From NCBI GenBank assembly GCA_017744715.1, contig JAGIAT010000013.1, forward strand, positions 62,001-126,000: a stretch of DNA of 64,000 nt, given 5' to 3'. Below the pieces are notes generated by a model, which saw nothing but the letters and a program-made list of their open reading frames with translations, did not search any database and was not told the origin of the DNA. Of the stretch, positions 1 to 8,820 are shown one piece after another. The stretch is from Niabella sp. (GTDB lineage: Bacteria > Bacteroidota > Bacteroidia > Chitinophagales > Chitinophagaceae). The translations under genes and the position numbers were made by a program. Each line of letters opens with the position of its first letter. The first letter of the stretch is position 1.

Positions 1-819
1 GTGGGACCGCTGATTGCCCTGTATGTGTACGGCAATCAAAGTCATGTAGAGGGCGAAAAAATGATTTCGATCGTATTGCCCTTTGCCATTATCGGTTTGG
101 CGGTACTGGCGGTGGCCTTTATTTTTATGCGCCTGAAATTACCTGAAATCACCGAGGAAGATGAAAATGCAGCGCACGGACATGGGGCATCTGCTACACC
201 CGGCGATGACCCGGAAATTTTATCCGTTAGCGGCGGTGAAGCGGCTGCAACTACATCCGTATGGAAAAAGCGGCATTTCGCGTTAGGCGTGGCAGCGCAG
301 GCCTGTTATGTGGCGGCGCAAACAGGTGTATTTAGCTACCTGATCAATTTTGTAACCGACCATGATATGTCGCCGCGGTGGGATACAAAATACGGGCCTT
401 ATTTTTTATCGATCGGTTTTGCCTTATTTATGCTGGGACGAATCACCGGTAGCATATTGATGAAGTATTTTAAACCAACCAGGCTGCTGGCACTTTACGC
501 GCTTGCCGTATGTGTGCTGCTGCCCGTGGTTTCAGCGGAAAAAGGATGGCCTTCGCTGATTGCTTTATATGGCGTGTTCTTCTTTATGTCCATTATGTTT
601 CCTACCATCTTTGCACTCGCCATCAAAGGCATGGGCACCAGTACGAAACAGGCGGCTGCGTATCTGGTAATGTCGGTAGCGGGTGGTGCCGTATTCCCGC
701 CCATCATGGGTGCTATTTCCGATACGTATGGAATGGCAAAGGGATTTTTGGTGCCAATTCCCTTGTTCCTGTTTATCCTGTATTACGCAACTAATGGCTA
801 TAAGGTAAAAAAAGCATAA
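1..819 (+). CDS. Sugar MFS permease, FucP-like, 5' part outside the window
   Basis: The last 272 codons of a major facilitator superfamily sugar/H+ symporter. The gene is already open at base 1, so the in-frame GTG there is not its start. The visible part has about seven hydrophobic helices. A hydrophilic loop at residues 50-90, rich in His, Gly and Ala, fits the central cytoplasmic loop between the two MFS halves. A GRITGSILMKYFKP loop follows, as in the FucP/GluP branch. It would import mono- or oligosaccharides through the inner membrane. It precedes a SusC/SusD locus, so it may take up that system's end product. A strong terminator lies 23 bases after the stop. The exact sugar cannot be told. 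Confidence 0.85.
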   Translation: MGPLIALYVYGNQSHVEGEKMISIVLPFAIIGLAVLAVAFIFMRLKLPEITEEDENAAHGHGASATPGDDPEILSVSGGEAAATTSVWKKRHFALGVAAQACYVAAQTGVFSYLINFVTDHDMSPRWDTKYGPYFLSIGFALFMLGRITGSILMKYFKPTRLLALYALAVCVLLPVVSAEKGWPSLIALYGVFFFMSIMFPTIFALAIKGMGTSTKQAAAYLVMSVAGGAVFPPIMGAISDTYGMAKGFLVPIPLFLFILYYATNGYKVKKA

Positions 820-841
820 TCAACGTCCATTAACATCATAC

Positions 842-873
842 AAGGCGCGGGCAATCATCCCGCGCCTTTTTTT
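842..873 (+). terminator. Rho-independent terminator after the permease
   Basis: A perfect 8-bp GC stem (GGCGCGGG at 844-851 with CCCGCGCC at 859-866) encloses a 7-base loop, is extended by two A-T pairs, and runs into seven T residues. It separates the permease transcript from the SusC operon. Confidence 0.9.
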
Positions 874-1022
874 GCGCCAGTAGTAGTCATAAAGCCACGG
901 CAGGACAGTGATTCCGGTGCGGCATTTATGCAGATTTGGGACCGGAGTAAAAATGGGCGGAGCATGATTTTTGAAATCAGTGACCGTTTTTTTGCAGGAA
1001 TATAAAAAAAACCTATTTTTAC

Positions 1023-1034
1023 TTAAACGATTAA
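1023..1034. promoter_or_regulatory. Operator-like site 1 (distal, SusC operon 1)
   Basis: Core TTAAACGATTAA, followed by GCT. It is two-fold symmetric around a central CG except for the bases flanking CG (TTAA-n-CG-n-TTAA), a layout seen in LacI-family operators. Four other copies occur in the window, all upstream of genes of this carbohydrate region. This copy lies 110 bp upstream of site 2. The LacI assignment is inference; no LacI gene is in the window. Confidence 0.6.
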
Positions 1035-1132
1035 GCTTTGGTGAAAAAATCCGGTGGGGCCGGAAAACAAAATACAGGTATTTAAGAAGGGCAGCTGATT
1101 GCTTATGGATGATATTTTTTAAATGCCTTTGT

Positions 1133-1144
1133 TTAAACGATTAA
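1133..1144. promoter_or_regulatory. Operator-like site 2 (proximal, SusC operon 1)
   Basis: Second copy of TTAAACGATTAA-GCT. It ends 59 bases before the SusC start at 1204. The matching proximal site of the second SusC operon ends 58 bases before its start, so placement relative to the gene is conserved. Confidence 0.65.
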
Positions 1145-1203
1145 GCTTTTTGGGTTGCATTTTTATCAACAGGACCTCCTGTAATTTTTAATAATCTATA
1201 GTT

Positions 1204-4200
1204 ATGAACCAAAAACGAACCCTTCCTCTTCGCCGTTCTTCGTGGCGGTATTGCCTGATGGTTGTGTGGGCCGTTTGCACGCTGGCGGTATGCCGGCAGG
1301 CCTGGGGCGGCAACACCCCGTTGCACAGTCATCTTAATGCTGTACAGGATACTCTTCCTGAAAAAAGCTGGGTGCTGCGCGGTACGGTAGCCGACCCCGC
1401 GAAAAAGCCGGTACCCGGTGCTTCCGTAACGGCACTCCGGCAGGGAGCACGGAGTACCGTTACCGATGTGAACGGGAATTTTATGATTGAAATGAGCAGT
1501 GAAACAGATACCGTACTGGTAACCTATGTGGGATATCTTGAACAAAGGATCGTACCCGGAAACCGACGGAATATTGCAGTAGTGCTTTACCCGGATGAAA
1601 ACCAGCAAAAGTTAAATGAAGTAGTGGTAGTCGGGTATGGTACCCAGAAGAAGCTGACCGTTACGGGGGCCGTTTCGGAATTGTCTGTATCGCAGCTGCA
1701 GCAGGTGCCGGCGCCTTCTCTTTCCAATGCGATCGGAGGAAAATTGCCGGGTATTATTACCCGCCAGAGCAGTGGTGAGCCCGGCTATGATCAGGCCCAG
1801 GTATTTATTCGCGGGGTGGCCACCTTTGCAGGCAACCAGGCGCCGCTGATCCTTGTAGACGGGGTAGAGCGGGATATGAACAATATCACCACCCAGGAGA
1901 TCGAAAGCTTTACAATACTCAAAGATGCTTCGGCTACGGCCGTTTACGGGGTGCGCGGAGCCAATGGAGTGATTCTTATCAATACGAAGAAGGGGAAGGT
2001 TGGCAAGCCGGCTATTACCTTCAGAGCGGAAGGCGCTCAGCTTACCTCGCTCCGCATGCCGGAATACATTGATGGGGCGGCTTATGCCGGGCTTTTAAAT
2101 GAAGCGTTGCAACATGTAGGGTTACCCCCGCAGTACACCCAGGAAGATCTGCAAAAGTATGCAGACGGCAGCGATCCGTATTTCCATCCCAATATAGACT
2201 GGACCAATACCATCTTAAAGAAACACACGTATCAAACCATCAATAACCTGAGTGTTTCGGGAGGATCTGAAATGGTACGGTATTACACCAATGTGGGGTT
2301 CCTGTTACAATCGGGCATCTATAATACGGATGGATTAAACAAGTACAACACCAACGCGAATGTAAAGCGGTATAACTTCCGGTCTAATATTGATGCCAAC
2401 CTCTCTAAATCGCTAAGCATTACCGTTGGGTTAGGCGCAATTATTCAAAATGGCCATTACCCCGGTTCCAGTGCACCGGATATCTTCAGCGCACTTTCTG
2501 TTATTTCGCCCATCCAGTATCCGGTTACCAATCCGGATGGCTCTGTGGCCGGCGGCGCTTCATACCTGGGAAGAAATCCCTGGGCGCTGGTAACACAGCG
2601 GGGCTATTCGGATCAGGCCCGCCATACCCTACAGGGTACGTTTGGGGCCAAGTGGGATCTGTCGCAACTCATCACGAAGGGCCTGGCCATTAATGGAAAA
2701 TTTGCATACGATTATTACAATTTCAGTGGTATCAACCGCATCCGGGATTATGAAATCAAGCAATACCTGGGAAAAGACCCTGTAAGCGGTGAAGACCGGT
2801 ACAGCGTGGTACGCGAGGGCGGAACCCTGGGTTATGGCCCCTTCACCGCCAATAATAACCGCAATTCTTATATCGAAACGTCTATAAACTATCAGCGCAG
2901 TTTTGCGGGCAAGCATGATGTAAACGGCTTGCTGCTGTTTAACCAGAACGAGTTTACCAATCTTGTTGCAGATAATTCCATCAACGGGTTGCCTTACCGG
3001 CGAAGAGGTTATGCCGGGCGTGCCACCTATGCGTACAGCAACCGTTACCTGGTGGAGTTTAACTTTGGTGTAAACGGCTCCGAGAACTTTCCCCCCGGGA
3101 AACGCTTTGGATTTTTCCCTTCGGTGGCTGCAGGCTGGATCGTTTCCAATGAAAAGTTCTGGAACCTGGATGTGATCAATCAATTGAAGATCCGCGGCTC
3201 CTTTGGTAAAGTGGGCAACGATCAGATCGGAGGTGCCCGCTTTCTTTACCTGACCCAGATAAAGAAAAATGCCAATACCTACTGGTTCGGTTCCAGTCAG
3301 CAGGAGTTTCCCGGTTATGATGAAGGGCAGATCGGCTATGAAGATGTAACCTGGGAATCTTCATTAAAGAAGAACATCGGTCTGGATCTGGGATTGTTGA
3401 ACAATGTGATCCAATTGCAGGTAGATGCCTTTCACGAACGCCGGACGGGTATCCTGATGCAGCGGCAAACCATTCCATTTGTATCCGGCTTTTTCCCCTG
3501 GATCGTTCCTTACGGCAACCTGGGAGAGGTTGAAAATAAAGGCCTCGATGCCAGTCTTAAGTTACAGAATAAACCCACAGCCGGCGGTGTGTATTATTCG
3601 CTGATGGGCAATTTTACCTATGCACATAATGAGATCATCGAAAATGATGAACCCGTAAAACATGTGCCGTATCAATCGGGAAAAGGACATTCGATCGGCG
3701 CTCCATATGGATTACTGGCCCTTGGATTGTTCCGTAACCAGGAGGAGATTGATCAAAGCCCGCTGCAGCAATTTACCAGTACGGTTTACCCGGGTGATAT
3801 CCGCTTTGCAGATGTAAATGGAGATGGGGTTGTAAATGCAGACGATTATATGTTCCTGAAGGGCTATCCCCGCACGCCGGAGATCGTGTACGGATTTGGC
3901 GGAACGGTAGCCTGGAAGGGCGTGGATTTAAGTATATTCTTTTCCGGCGCCGCACGCACCAGTATCTTCACCGTAGGCCCATCGCTTTATCCGTTTCTGA
4001 GAGGCCCCGGCAGTTATAACATCCTGCGTGAATATTATGACAACCGCTGGACGCCGGACAACCCGGATGCCCGTTATCCGGCTGCCACACCTGCCAACAA
4101 TTCGAACAATTTCCAGTACTCTTCCCAGTACCTGCGGGATGCGTCTTACCTGCGGTTAAAGAATGCAGAGATCGGTTACAGCCTGCCCGCGGCACTGATC

Positions 4201-4386
4201 CGGCGGTATAAACTGAGCGCCTTCAGGGTCTTTATCAACGGTACCAACCTGCTCACATTTGACCACCTGAAATTTCTTGATCCCGAATCCAACAACGGTA
4301 CCAACAGGGGACTGGATGGCGATAACCTGGGCATGTATCCCTTGCAGCGTGCATTGAATTTTGGACTGCAGCTCAATTTTAACTAA
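1204..4386 (+). CDS. SusC/RagA-type TonB-linked outer-membrane transporter (operon 1)
   Basis: A 1060-residue protein that should form the 22-strand outer-membrane barrel for TonB-dependent glycan uptake, capped by the SusD-like lipoprotein encoded next. After a signal peptide (residues 1-36) comes a carboxypeptidase-D-like domain (about 56-130: KSWVLRGTVADPAKKPVPGA, then VTDVNGNF and VGY), a TonB-box-like stretch (LNEVVVVGYGTQKK), a plug domain containing LVDGVERD and the SusC hallmark ILKDASATAVYGVRGANGVI, and the long beta-barrel. The first 140 residues closely resemble those of the SusC at 8821. Two operator-like sites precede it. The gene starts operon 1, which runs through SusD, a DUF1735 lipoprotein and a GH43 enzyme. 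Confidence 0.95.
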   Translation: MNQKRTLPLRRSSWRYCLMVVWAVCTLAVCRQAWGGNTPLHSHLNAVQDTLPEKSWVLRGTVADPAKKPVPGASVTALRQGARSTVTDVNGNFMIEMSSETDTVLVTYVGYLEQRIVPGNRRNIAVVLYPDENQQKLNEVVVVGYGTQKKLTVTGAVSELSVSQLQQVPAPSLSNAIGGKLPGIITRQSSGEPGYDQAQVFIRGVATFAGNQAPLILVDGVERDMNNITTQEIESFTILKDASATAVYGVRGANGVILINTKKGKVGKPAITFRAEGAQLTSLRMPEYIDGAAYAGLLNEALQHVGLPPQYTQEDLQKYADGSDPYFHPNIDWTNTILKKHTYQTINNLSVSGGSEMVRYYTNVGFLLQSGIYNTDGLNKYNTNANVKRYNFRSNIDANLSKSLSITVGLGAIIQNGHYPGSSAPDIFSALSVISPIQYPVTNPDGSVAGGASYLGRNPWALVTQRGYSDQARHTLQGTFGAKWDLSQLITKGLAINGKFAYDYYNFSGINRIRDYEIKQYLGKDPVSGEDRYSVVREGGTLGYGPFTANNNRNSYIETSINYQRSFAGKHDVNGLLLFNQNEFTNLVADNSINGLPYRRRGYAGRATYAYSNRYLVEFNFGVNGSENFPPGKRFGFFPSVAAGWIVSNEKFWNLDVINQLKIRGSFGKVGNDQIGGARFLYLTQIKKNANTYWFGSSQQEFPGYDEGQIGYEDVTWESSLKKNIGLDLGLLNNVIQLQVDAFHERRTGILMQRQTIPFVSGFFPWIVPYGNLGEVENKGLDASLKLQNKPTAGGVYYSLMGNFTYAHNEIIENDEPVKHVPYQSGKGHSIGAPYGLLALGLFRNQEEIDQSPLQQFTSTVYPGDIRFADVNGDGVVNADDYMFLKGYPRTPEIVYGFGGTVAWKGVDLSIFFSGAARTSIFTVGPSLYPFLRGPGSYNILREYYDNRWTPDNPDARYPAATPANNSNNFQYSSQYLRDASYLRLKNAEIGYSLPAALIRRYKLSAFRVFINGTNLLTFDHLKFLDPESNNGTNRGLDGDNLGMYPLQRALNFGLQLNFN

Positions 4387-4404
4387 CGCATTAAACCTAT
4401 AGCA

Positions 4405-6189
4405 ATGAAAATAAGATTATTCATAGCGGTTGTTACAACAGTGTTCCTGTTTTCCTGCAAAAAGTATCTGGACAAAACGCCGGATGAAGACCTTACCTTA
4501 AAAGATGTATTCGCCAGCCGTTTGCATACCCAGGCCTTTCTTACATCGATGTATGCAGGGCAAACCTGGGAGATCAACCCCGTGGATCCCTGGGCCCGCA
4601 GTCCCTGGACCGGCGCTTCCGATGAAATGGAAATTACCTTTCCCGGCAGTTATGTACACAATATGAACCGTGGTGGATGGAATGCGCAGAACATTATGGA
4701 CAACTGGCAGTTTGCCTACCAAACCATCCGTAAGGCCGATCTTTTCCTGGAGCATATTGATGAGTTGCCGCTGCAGGATGGCTATACACAGGAGAACAAA
4801 AATAACTGGATCGGTGAAGCCCATTTTATAAGAGCATATGATCATTTCATGATTTTCCGGCTGTATGGCCCCATGCCCATTATGGACAAATCGAAGAATC
4901 CCGATGATGATTTTAAACAGATCAAGCGATCGCCGGTTGACTCCTGTGTGGATTTTATTGTAAATGAATGTGAAGCCGCAGCAGGCCTGTTACCCATTAC
5001 CCGCACCAGCGATCAGTTAGGACGTGCTACCCGCGCTGCTGCACTGGCACTGAAGGCAAGAGTGTTGCTTTATGCAGCCAGTCCGTTGTTTAACGGCAAC
5101 CCCGATTTCAGGAATTTCCGTAATACCGACGGGGGAGCGCTCTTCCCGCAGGCATATGATGCCGGGAAATGGAAACGGGCGGCCGATGCAGCAAAAGAAT
5201 GCATTGATGCCTGTACCGCTGCCGGTTACGGGCTGTATACAGCGCCCAGTAACGATCCGTTGGAAAATTATACCAACCTGTTTCTTCAGAATAATAATAA
5301 GGAAGTGTTATGGGCCTCCAACCACCAGGCCTATCAGCACCTGGAACGTTGCTCCAGTCCTTTAAGTTATGGCGGGTTTTCGATCATGTCTGTATCCCAG
5401 CAGCTGGTAGATGCTTACCGGGATACGCTGGGGCGTGAGGTGATCACGGGGTATAATGCCGATGGCTCCCCGGTGATCAACACCGAAACTGGTTATACCG
5501 AAAATGGCTTTGCAGCCAAGGCGTATAAATACTGGCCTGCGGGTGTAAGCAATATGTACGTGGCACGGGAGCCCCGTTTTTATGCCAGTGTACATTACTC
5601 CGGCGCCCTATGGAAGGGAACGGCAATCCAGACGTATTTCAGCGGTAAAGATGGCGCCTCAAAGAATACCACAGACTTTTCCAAAACCGGGTATGTGTTA
5701 CGGAAGTTTGCCAACCCGCTCATCAATATTCAAACCAATACCGGGTGGGATCTGAAGACCTTTATCCTGTTCCGGCTGGGAGAACAATACCTGAACTATG
5801 CAGAGGCGCTTAATGAAAGCCAGGGGCCGGTGGCAGACGTGTACACTTACGTAAATGCCATCCGGAAGCGGGGCGGCATACCGGATCTGCCCCAGGGCTT
5901 ATCAAAAGAAGAAATGCGGAAGCAGATCTGGCAGGAGCGGCGGATTGAGCTGGCCTTTGAGGGACACCGGTATTTTGATAGCCGGCGCTGGAAGATAGCG
6001 GCGCAAACCAATAACGGCAATCTGTATGGCCTCAATATCGGCAGCGGAGCCAATCAGCAGGATGCGGCTTTTTATAAACGGGCGGTAGCGGACAAACGCA
6101 TTTTTGTGGCCCCCCGCGATTATTTCTGGCCTGTACCGCAGCCGGAACTGGATAAGGATCCCAACCTGCTGCAAAGCATGTACTGGTAA
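4405..6189 (+). CDS. SusD/RagB-type glycan-binding lipoprotein (operon 1)
   Basis: A 594-residue surface lipoprotein that binds glycan and acts as the lid of the upstream SusC barrel. The N-terminus MKIRLFIAVVTTVFLFSCKK is a lipoprotein signal with Cys18 as the lipid site, followed by YLDKTPDEDLTLKDVFA, typical of SusD. A helical, TPR-rich N-terminal half follows (IGEAHFIRAYDHF). The C-terminal RagB/SusD region includes FRLGEQYLNYAEALNES, WQERRIELAFEGHRYFD and FWPVPQPELDKDPNL, which are diagnostic of the family. It begins 18 bases after the SusC stop, so the two are co-transcribed. Confidence 0.95.
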   Translation: MKIRLFIAVVTTVFLFSCKKYLDKTPDEDLTLKDVFASRLHTQAFLTSMYAGQTWEINPVDPWARSPWTGASDEMEITFPGSYVHNMNRGGWNAQNIMDNWQFAYQTIRKADLFLEHIDELPLQDGYTQENKNNWIGEAHFIRAYDHFMIFRLYGPMPIMDKSKNPDDDFKQIKRSPVDSCVDFIVNECEAAAGLLPITRTSDQLGRATRAAALALKARVLLYAASPLFNGNPDFRNFRNTDGGALFPQAYDAGKWKRAADAAKECIDACTAAGYGLYTAPSNDPLENYTNLFLQNNNKEVLWASNHQAYQHLERCSSPLSYGGFSIMSVSQQLVDAYRDTLGREVITGYNADGSPVINTETGYTENGFAAKAYKYWPAGVSNMYVAREPRFYASVHYSGALWKGTAIQTYFSGKDGASKNTTDFSKTGYVLRKFANPLINIQTNTGWDLKTFILFRLGEQYLNYAEALNESQGPVADVYTYVNAIRKRGGIPDLPQGLSKEEMRKQIWQERRIELAFEGHRYFDSRRWKIAAQTNNGNLYGLNIGSGANQQDAAFYKRAVADKRIFVAPRDYFWPVPQPELDKDPNLLQSMYW

Positions 6190-6216
6190 TATTCTTTTAA
6201 CTGTAAAACAGGTATC

Positions 6217-7434
6217 ATGAAATCTACAATTTACTGGCTGATCGGATGCATGCTTGGCATCCTCACTTCCTGTGATAAATATAACAGCGGCATTACCGAG
6301 CCGGCTGCCTACAGCAATGTGTACATGCCCAGGGCTGTGGTAAACAATCCGTATATTACGGGGCTGCCCCTTTCCGATACAACCTATACATTTGCTTACA
6401 ATGCTTTTCTGGGGGGAATCCCCGATGCCGGTTCCGGCCTGAACATCCGGTTTGATGTAAACAAGAACCTGGTAGATAGCTTTAACCGCCGCAATAACAC
6501 GGCTTACGAGTTGCTGCCGGCCGGAAGTTTCCAGTTTGTACAAACGGCGGCCATTCCTTCGGGACAACGTTCCACCCCCACACTTACCCTTAGTATTCAA
6601 ACAAGTAATATCAGCCCCTTTAAGGCATACATGCTGCCGCTGAGTATTGCCGATGCCGGCGGTAAGCAGGTGAGCAATGTAAACGGCACTACCTACTACA
6701 TCTTTACCCGTTCCTATATGGCTGATGTAGAAAAAAGACAGAAGGTATTATCGCTGGGAACTGCGCTGGACTGGAACAATAAAAGCCGGATCATTATGGC
6801 AAGAGGACGCCAGAATACGCTGGTGGTGCGGCATAAGAATAACGACCTTCATTTGTATACGCCGCAGGCGGATGGTACCTATAATCCCCAATCGAAGGTA
6901 CTTGGTGTTAACTGGGCCGATTCCGAAGCCTGGTATTATATCAATGAAACGGATATCGTGGTACGCAATTATCCGTACTGGGCAGGCCTGTTTTATTTTA
7001 AATGGGAACCGGATCTGACCATGCACCAGGCAAGCCCGGTATGGGAAGAGTGGTGGCTGGGCGATTTCTGGGATAAATATACCACCATCATCCCCTTTAA
7101 GAATTACTTCCTGCTGGTGGATAAAAACAATGGCGACCTGCTCCGGCAGCCATTGCTTTCAAGAGTCACTACCGAGAAAACAGTGGTGGGCTCCGGGTTT
7201 TCGGGATACCGCCAGGTACTGGCCTGGGATAACTATTTACTGGCGTTGGGGGGCGACGGAAATTTATGGCTGTATAAAATGGCGGCCGATGCAACGCCGG
7301 GAGCAAAGATCCTGGTAGGTACCGGATGGAACCGGTATGAAAAACTGGCGGTGATCGGTAAAGACATACTGGCCCTGGATGCCAACGGCGATGTGTACCG
7401 GTACCAGTTTGATCCGGTGCCGTATCTTCAGTGA
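6217..7434 (+). CDS. DUF1735 lipoprotein with a tachylectin-like C-terminal domain
   Basis: A 405-residue lipoprotein (signal ends at ILTSC, Cys19) placed third in the operon, the usual position of a surface glycan-binding protein. Residues 30-155 look like the DUF1735 (BT_3987 N-terminal) beta-sandwich: YMPRAV, IRFDVNKNLVDSFNRRNNTA, YELLP. Residues 175-400 contain repeated blade-like units with Trp/Gly-rich starts and aromatic ends (GSGFSGYRQVLAWDN, GDGNLWLYK, GTGWNRYEKLAVIG, NGDVYRYQFDP), resembling tachylectin-2-type beta-propellers that bind sugars. A role in capturing the glycan at the cell surface is inferred. No catalytic residues were recognised. The propeller assignment rests on repeat appearance only. 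Confidence 0.7.
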   Translation: MKSTIYWLIGCMLGILTSCDKYNSGITEPAAYSNVYMPRAVVNNPYITGLPLSDTTYTFAYNAFLGGIPDAGSGLNIRFDVNKNLVDSFNRRNNTAYELLPAGSFQFVQTAAIPSGQRSTPTLTLSIQTSNISPFKAYMLPLSIADAGGKQVSNVNGTTYYIFTRSYMADVEKRQKVLSLGTALDWNNKSRIIMARGRQNTLVVRHKNNDLHLYTPQADGTYNPQSKVLGVNWADSEAWYYINETDIVVRNYPYWAGLFYFKWEPDLTMHQASPVWEEWWLGDFWDKYTTIIPFKNYFLLVDKNNGDLLRQPLLSRVTTEKTVVGSGFSGYRQVLAWDNYLLALGGDGNLWLYKMAADATPGAKILVGTGWNRYEKLAVIGKDILALDANGDVYRYQFDPVPYLQ

Positions 7435-7497
7435 TGATTGGCCGGCAGGAAGATGCCGGTTGTTATCATTTTCAGAAACCTGTTTTAAAATGATCCT

Positions 7498-8496
7498 ATG
7501 CATATATCAATGAAGTGGGTGTTTGGCTTGCTGATGGTTTTTTATTGCTCCTGTGGAAAAAAAACGTCGGGGGATGTCAGCCGGAAACCCGATCCGCCGC
7601 CGGTTGCTGAAGGGCAGCCGGTTTACCAGGCAGACCCTACCATTTTTCCGTACCAGGGAAAATATTACTTGTATGGCACGGATGGGGCCGTTCCCGATCA
7701 GGGCATCCGGGTATTTGTTGCAACGGATAAAAAACAGTGGAAGCTTTCTTCCCGGTCGGCCGACGGGTTTGCGGTAAGAGCACTTGAGTCTTTTGGCACC
7801 CGCGGTTTTTGGGCACCCCAGGTATGGGCGGCCAATGGTAAGTTTTATATGGCCTATGTAGCCAATGAGCAAATTGCTATTGCGGCTGCCGATAGCCCGG
7901 AGGGACCGTTTTATGCCCGGGAACCGTTGGCTTTTGATCAAAAGAATATTGACCCGTTTGTGTTTTTTGATGAAGACGGCAAAAAGTACCTCTATCATGT
8001 AGATATTACCAATGGAAATAAGATCTATGTAGCATCAATCAATGATGCGTTTACAGCCATCGATAAACAAAGCCGTAAACTATGTATTACCGCAACAGAT
8101 CCCTGGGAGATCATCCAGGCAAGGGTTGCGGAAGGACCTACGGTTATAAAGCATAAAGGCATCTACTATATGGTTTATTCCGCCAACCATTTTGAAAACC
8201 AGCGCTACGCTGTGGGGTATGCCACCGCTGCTTCCCCCTGGGGGCCCTGGACAAAGGCTGCCGAAAACCCGGTACTGAGTATGAGCAATACCGGTAAACC
8301 CGGAACCGGGCACGGCGATCTGTTTACAGACCCGGATGGTTCTATGTATTATGTATTTCATACGCATAACTCGATGACGAATATCTTACCCCGGCGCACG
8401 GCGCTGGTGCGGGCATCGTTTGTGGCAAACACCGGTGGCCCCGACAAGCTGCTGATGGATGCAGGCAGCCTGTATTACCTACAGACAACACCATAA
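7498..8496 (+). CDS. Glycoside hydrolase family 43 lipoprotein
   Basis: A 332-residue five-bladed-propeller glycosidase of the GH43 type, acting on alpha-L-arabinofuranosyl, beta-xylosyl or related links. The three expected acidic residues are visible: Asp46 in YQADPTIF (base), Asp152 in NIDPFVFF (pKa modulator) and Glu212 in VAEGPTVIKHKGIYYMVYS (acid). The motif FWAPQVW and the blade GHGDLFTDPDGSMYYVFH also fit. An N-terminal hydrophobic segment ending in YCSCGKK suggests a lipoprotein. Either ATG, 7498 or 7510, could be the start; the second gives a more usual signal (MKWVFG). It follows the DUF1735 gene by 63 bases and is the last gene of operon 1. The substrate is not determined by the sequence. 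Confidence 0.88.
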   Translation: MHISMKWVFGLLMVFYCSCGKKTSGDVSRKPDPPPVAEGQPVYQADPTIFPYQGKYYLYGTDGAVPDQGIRVFVATDKKQWKLSSRSADGFAVRALESFGTRGFWAPQVWAANGKFYMAYVANEQIAIAAADSPEGPFYAREPLAFDQKNIDPFVFFDEDGKKYLYHVDITNGNKIYVASINDAFTAIDKQSRKLCITATDPWEIIQARVAEGPTVIKHKGIYYMVYSANHFENQRYAVGYATAASPWGPWTKAAENPVLSMSNTGKPGTGHGDLFTDPDGSMYYVFHTHNSMTNILPRRTALVRASFVANTGGPDKLLMDAGSLYYLQTTP

Positions 8497-8517
8497 ATAT
8501 GCAGTGCAATAGCTGGC

Positions 8518-8545
8518 AGAGCCCCGCGGGATGCGGGGCTCTTGC
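8518..8545 (+). terminator. Probable terminator hairpin after GH43
   Basis: A perfect 10-bp stem (AGAGCCCCGC at 8518-8527 with GCGGGGCTCT at 8533-8542) has a 5-base loop. The following T-rich stretch is short (TTGCTTTAA), so termination may be partial. Confidence 0.6.
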
Positions 8546-8638
8546 TTTAAAAGAACGTTTGAGGAAGCCCTGAAAAATGAGAATAGGAAAGCCCTCCCAA
8601 ATTTTTTTTGAATCGGAAGTGAAAAATACTACCTTCGT

Positions 8639-8650
8639 TTAAACGATTAA
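8639..8650. promoter_or_regulatory. Operator-like site 3 (distal, SusC operon 2)
   Basis: Third copy of TTAAACGATTAA-GCT. It lies 112 bp upstream of site 4, nearly the same spacing as between sites 1 and 2. Confidence 0.6.
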
Positions 8651-8750
8651 GCTTTTTTAATGGTCAATAAGCAATAAGGGGTTCGGACAATTGCGCTGTG
8701 ATAGCGGCCATATGTACCCGTGGGAAATTGTGTACGGTTGCTGTATTTAG

Positions 8751-8762
8751 TTAAACGATTAA
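8751..8762. promoter_or_regulatory. Operator-like site 4 (proximal, SusC operon 2)
   Basis: Fourth copy of TTAAACGATTAA-GCT. It ends 24 bases before the candidate -7 box at 8787 and 58 bases before the SusC start at 8821. It would overlap or abut the -33 region, which suits a repressor site. Confidence 0.65.
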
Positions 8763-8786
8763 GCTATTTAAGCTATTAATGAAAAA

Positions 8787-8794
8787 TAAGTTTG
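8787..8794 (+). promoter_or_regulatory. Candidate -7 box for SusC operon 2
   Basis: TAAGTTTG matches the Bacteroidota -7 consensus TAnnTTTG. Transcription would start near 8801, downstream of the ATG at 8779, which supports 8821 as the SusC start. Confidence 0.5.
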
Positions 8795-8820
8795 TTCCCA
8801 TTCACTTTAATTTTTATTTT

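Noticed and set aside
1..3. GTG at base 1 as start codon of the permease
   Set aside because: The protein begins in the middle of a typical MFS sequence; the gene is cut by the window edge.
1169..1182. ACAGGACCTCCTGT before SusC as a hairpin or ribosome site
   Set aside because: Palindrome with no room for an RNA loop and too far from the start; Shine-Dalgarno use is not expected here.
8779..8820. ATG at 8779 as SusC start
   Set aside because: The 14 extra residues are not signal-like, the paralogue starts at the equivalent of 8821, and the candidate -7 box lies downstream of 8779.
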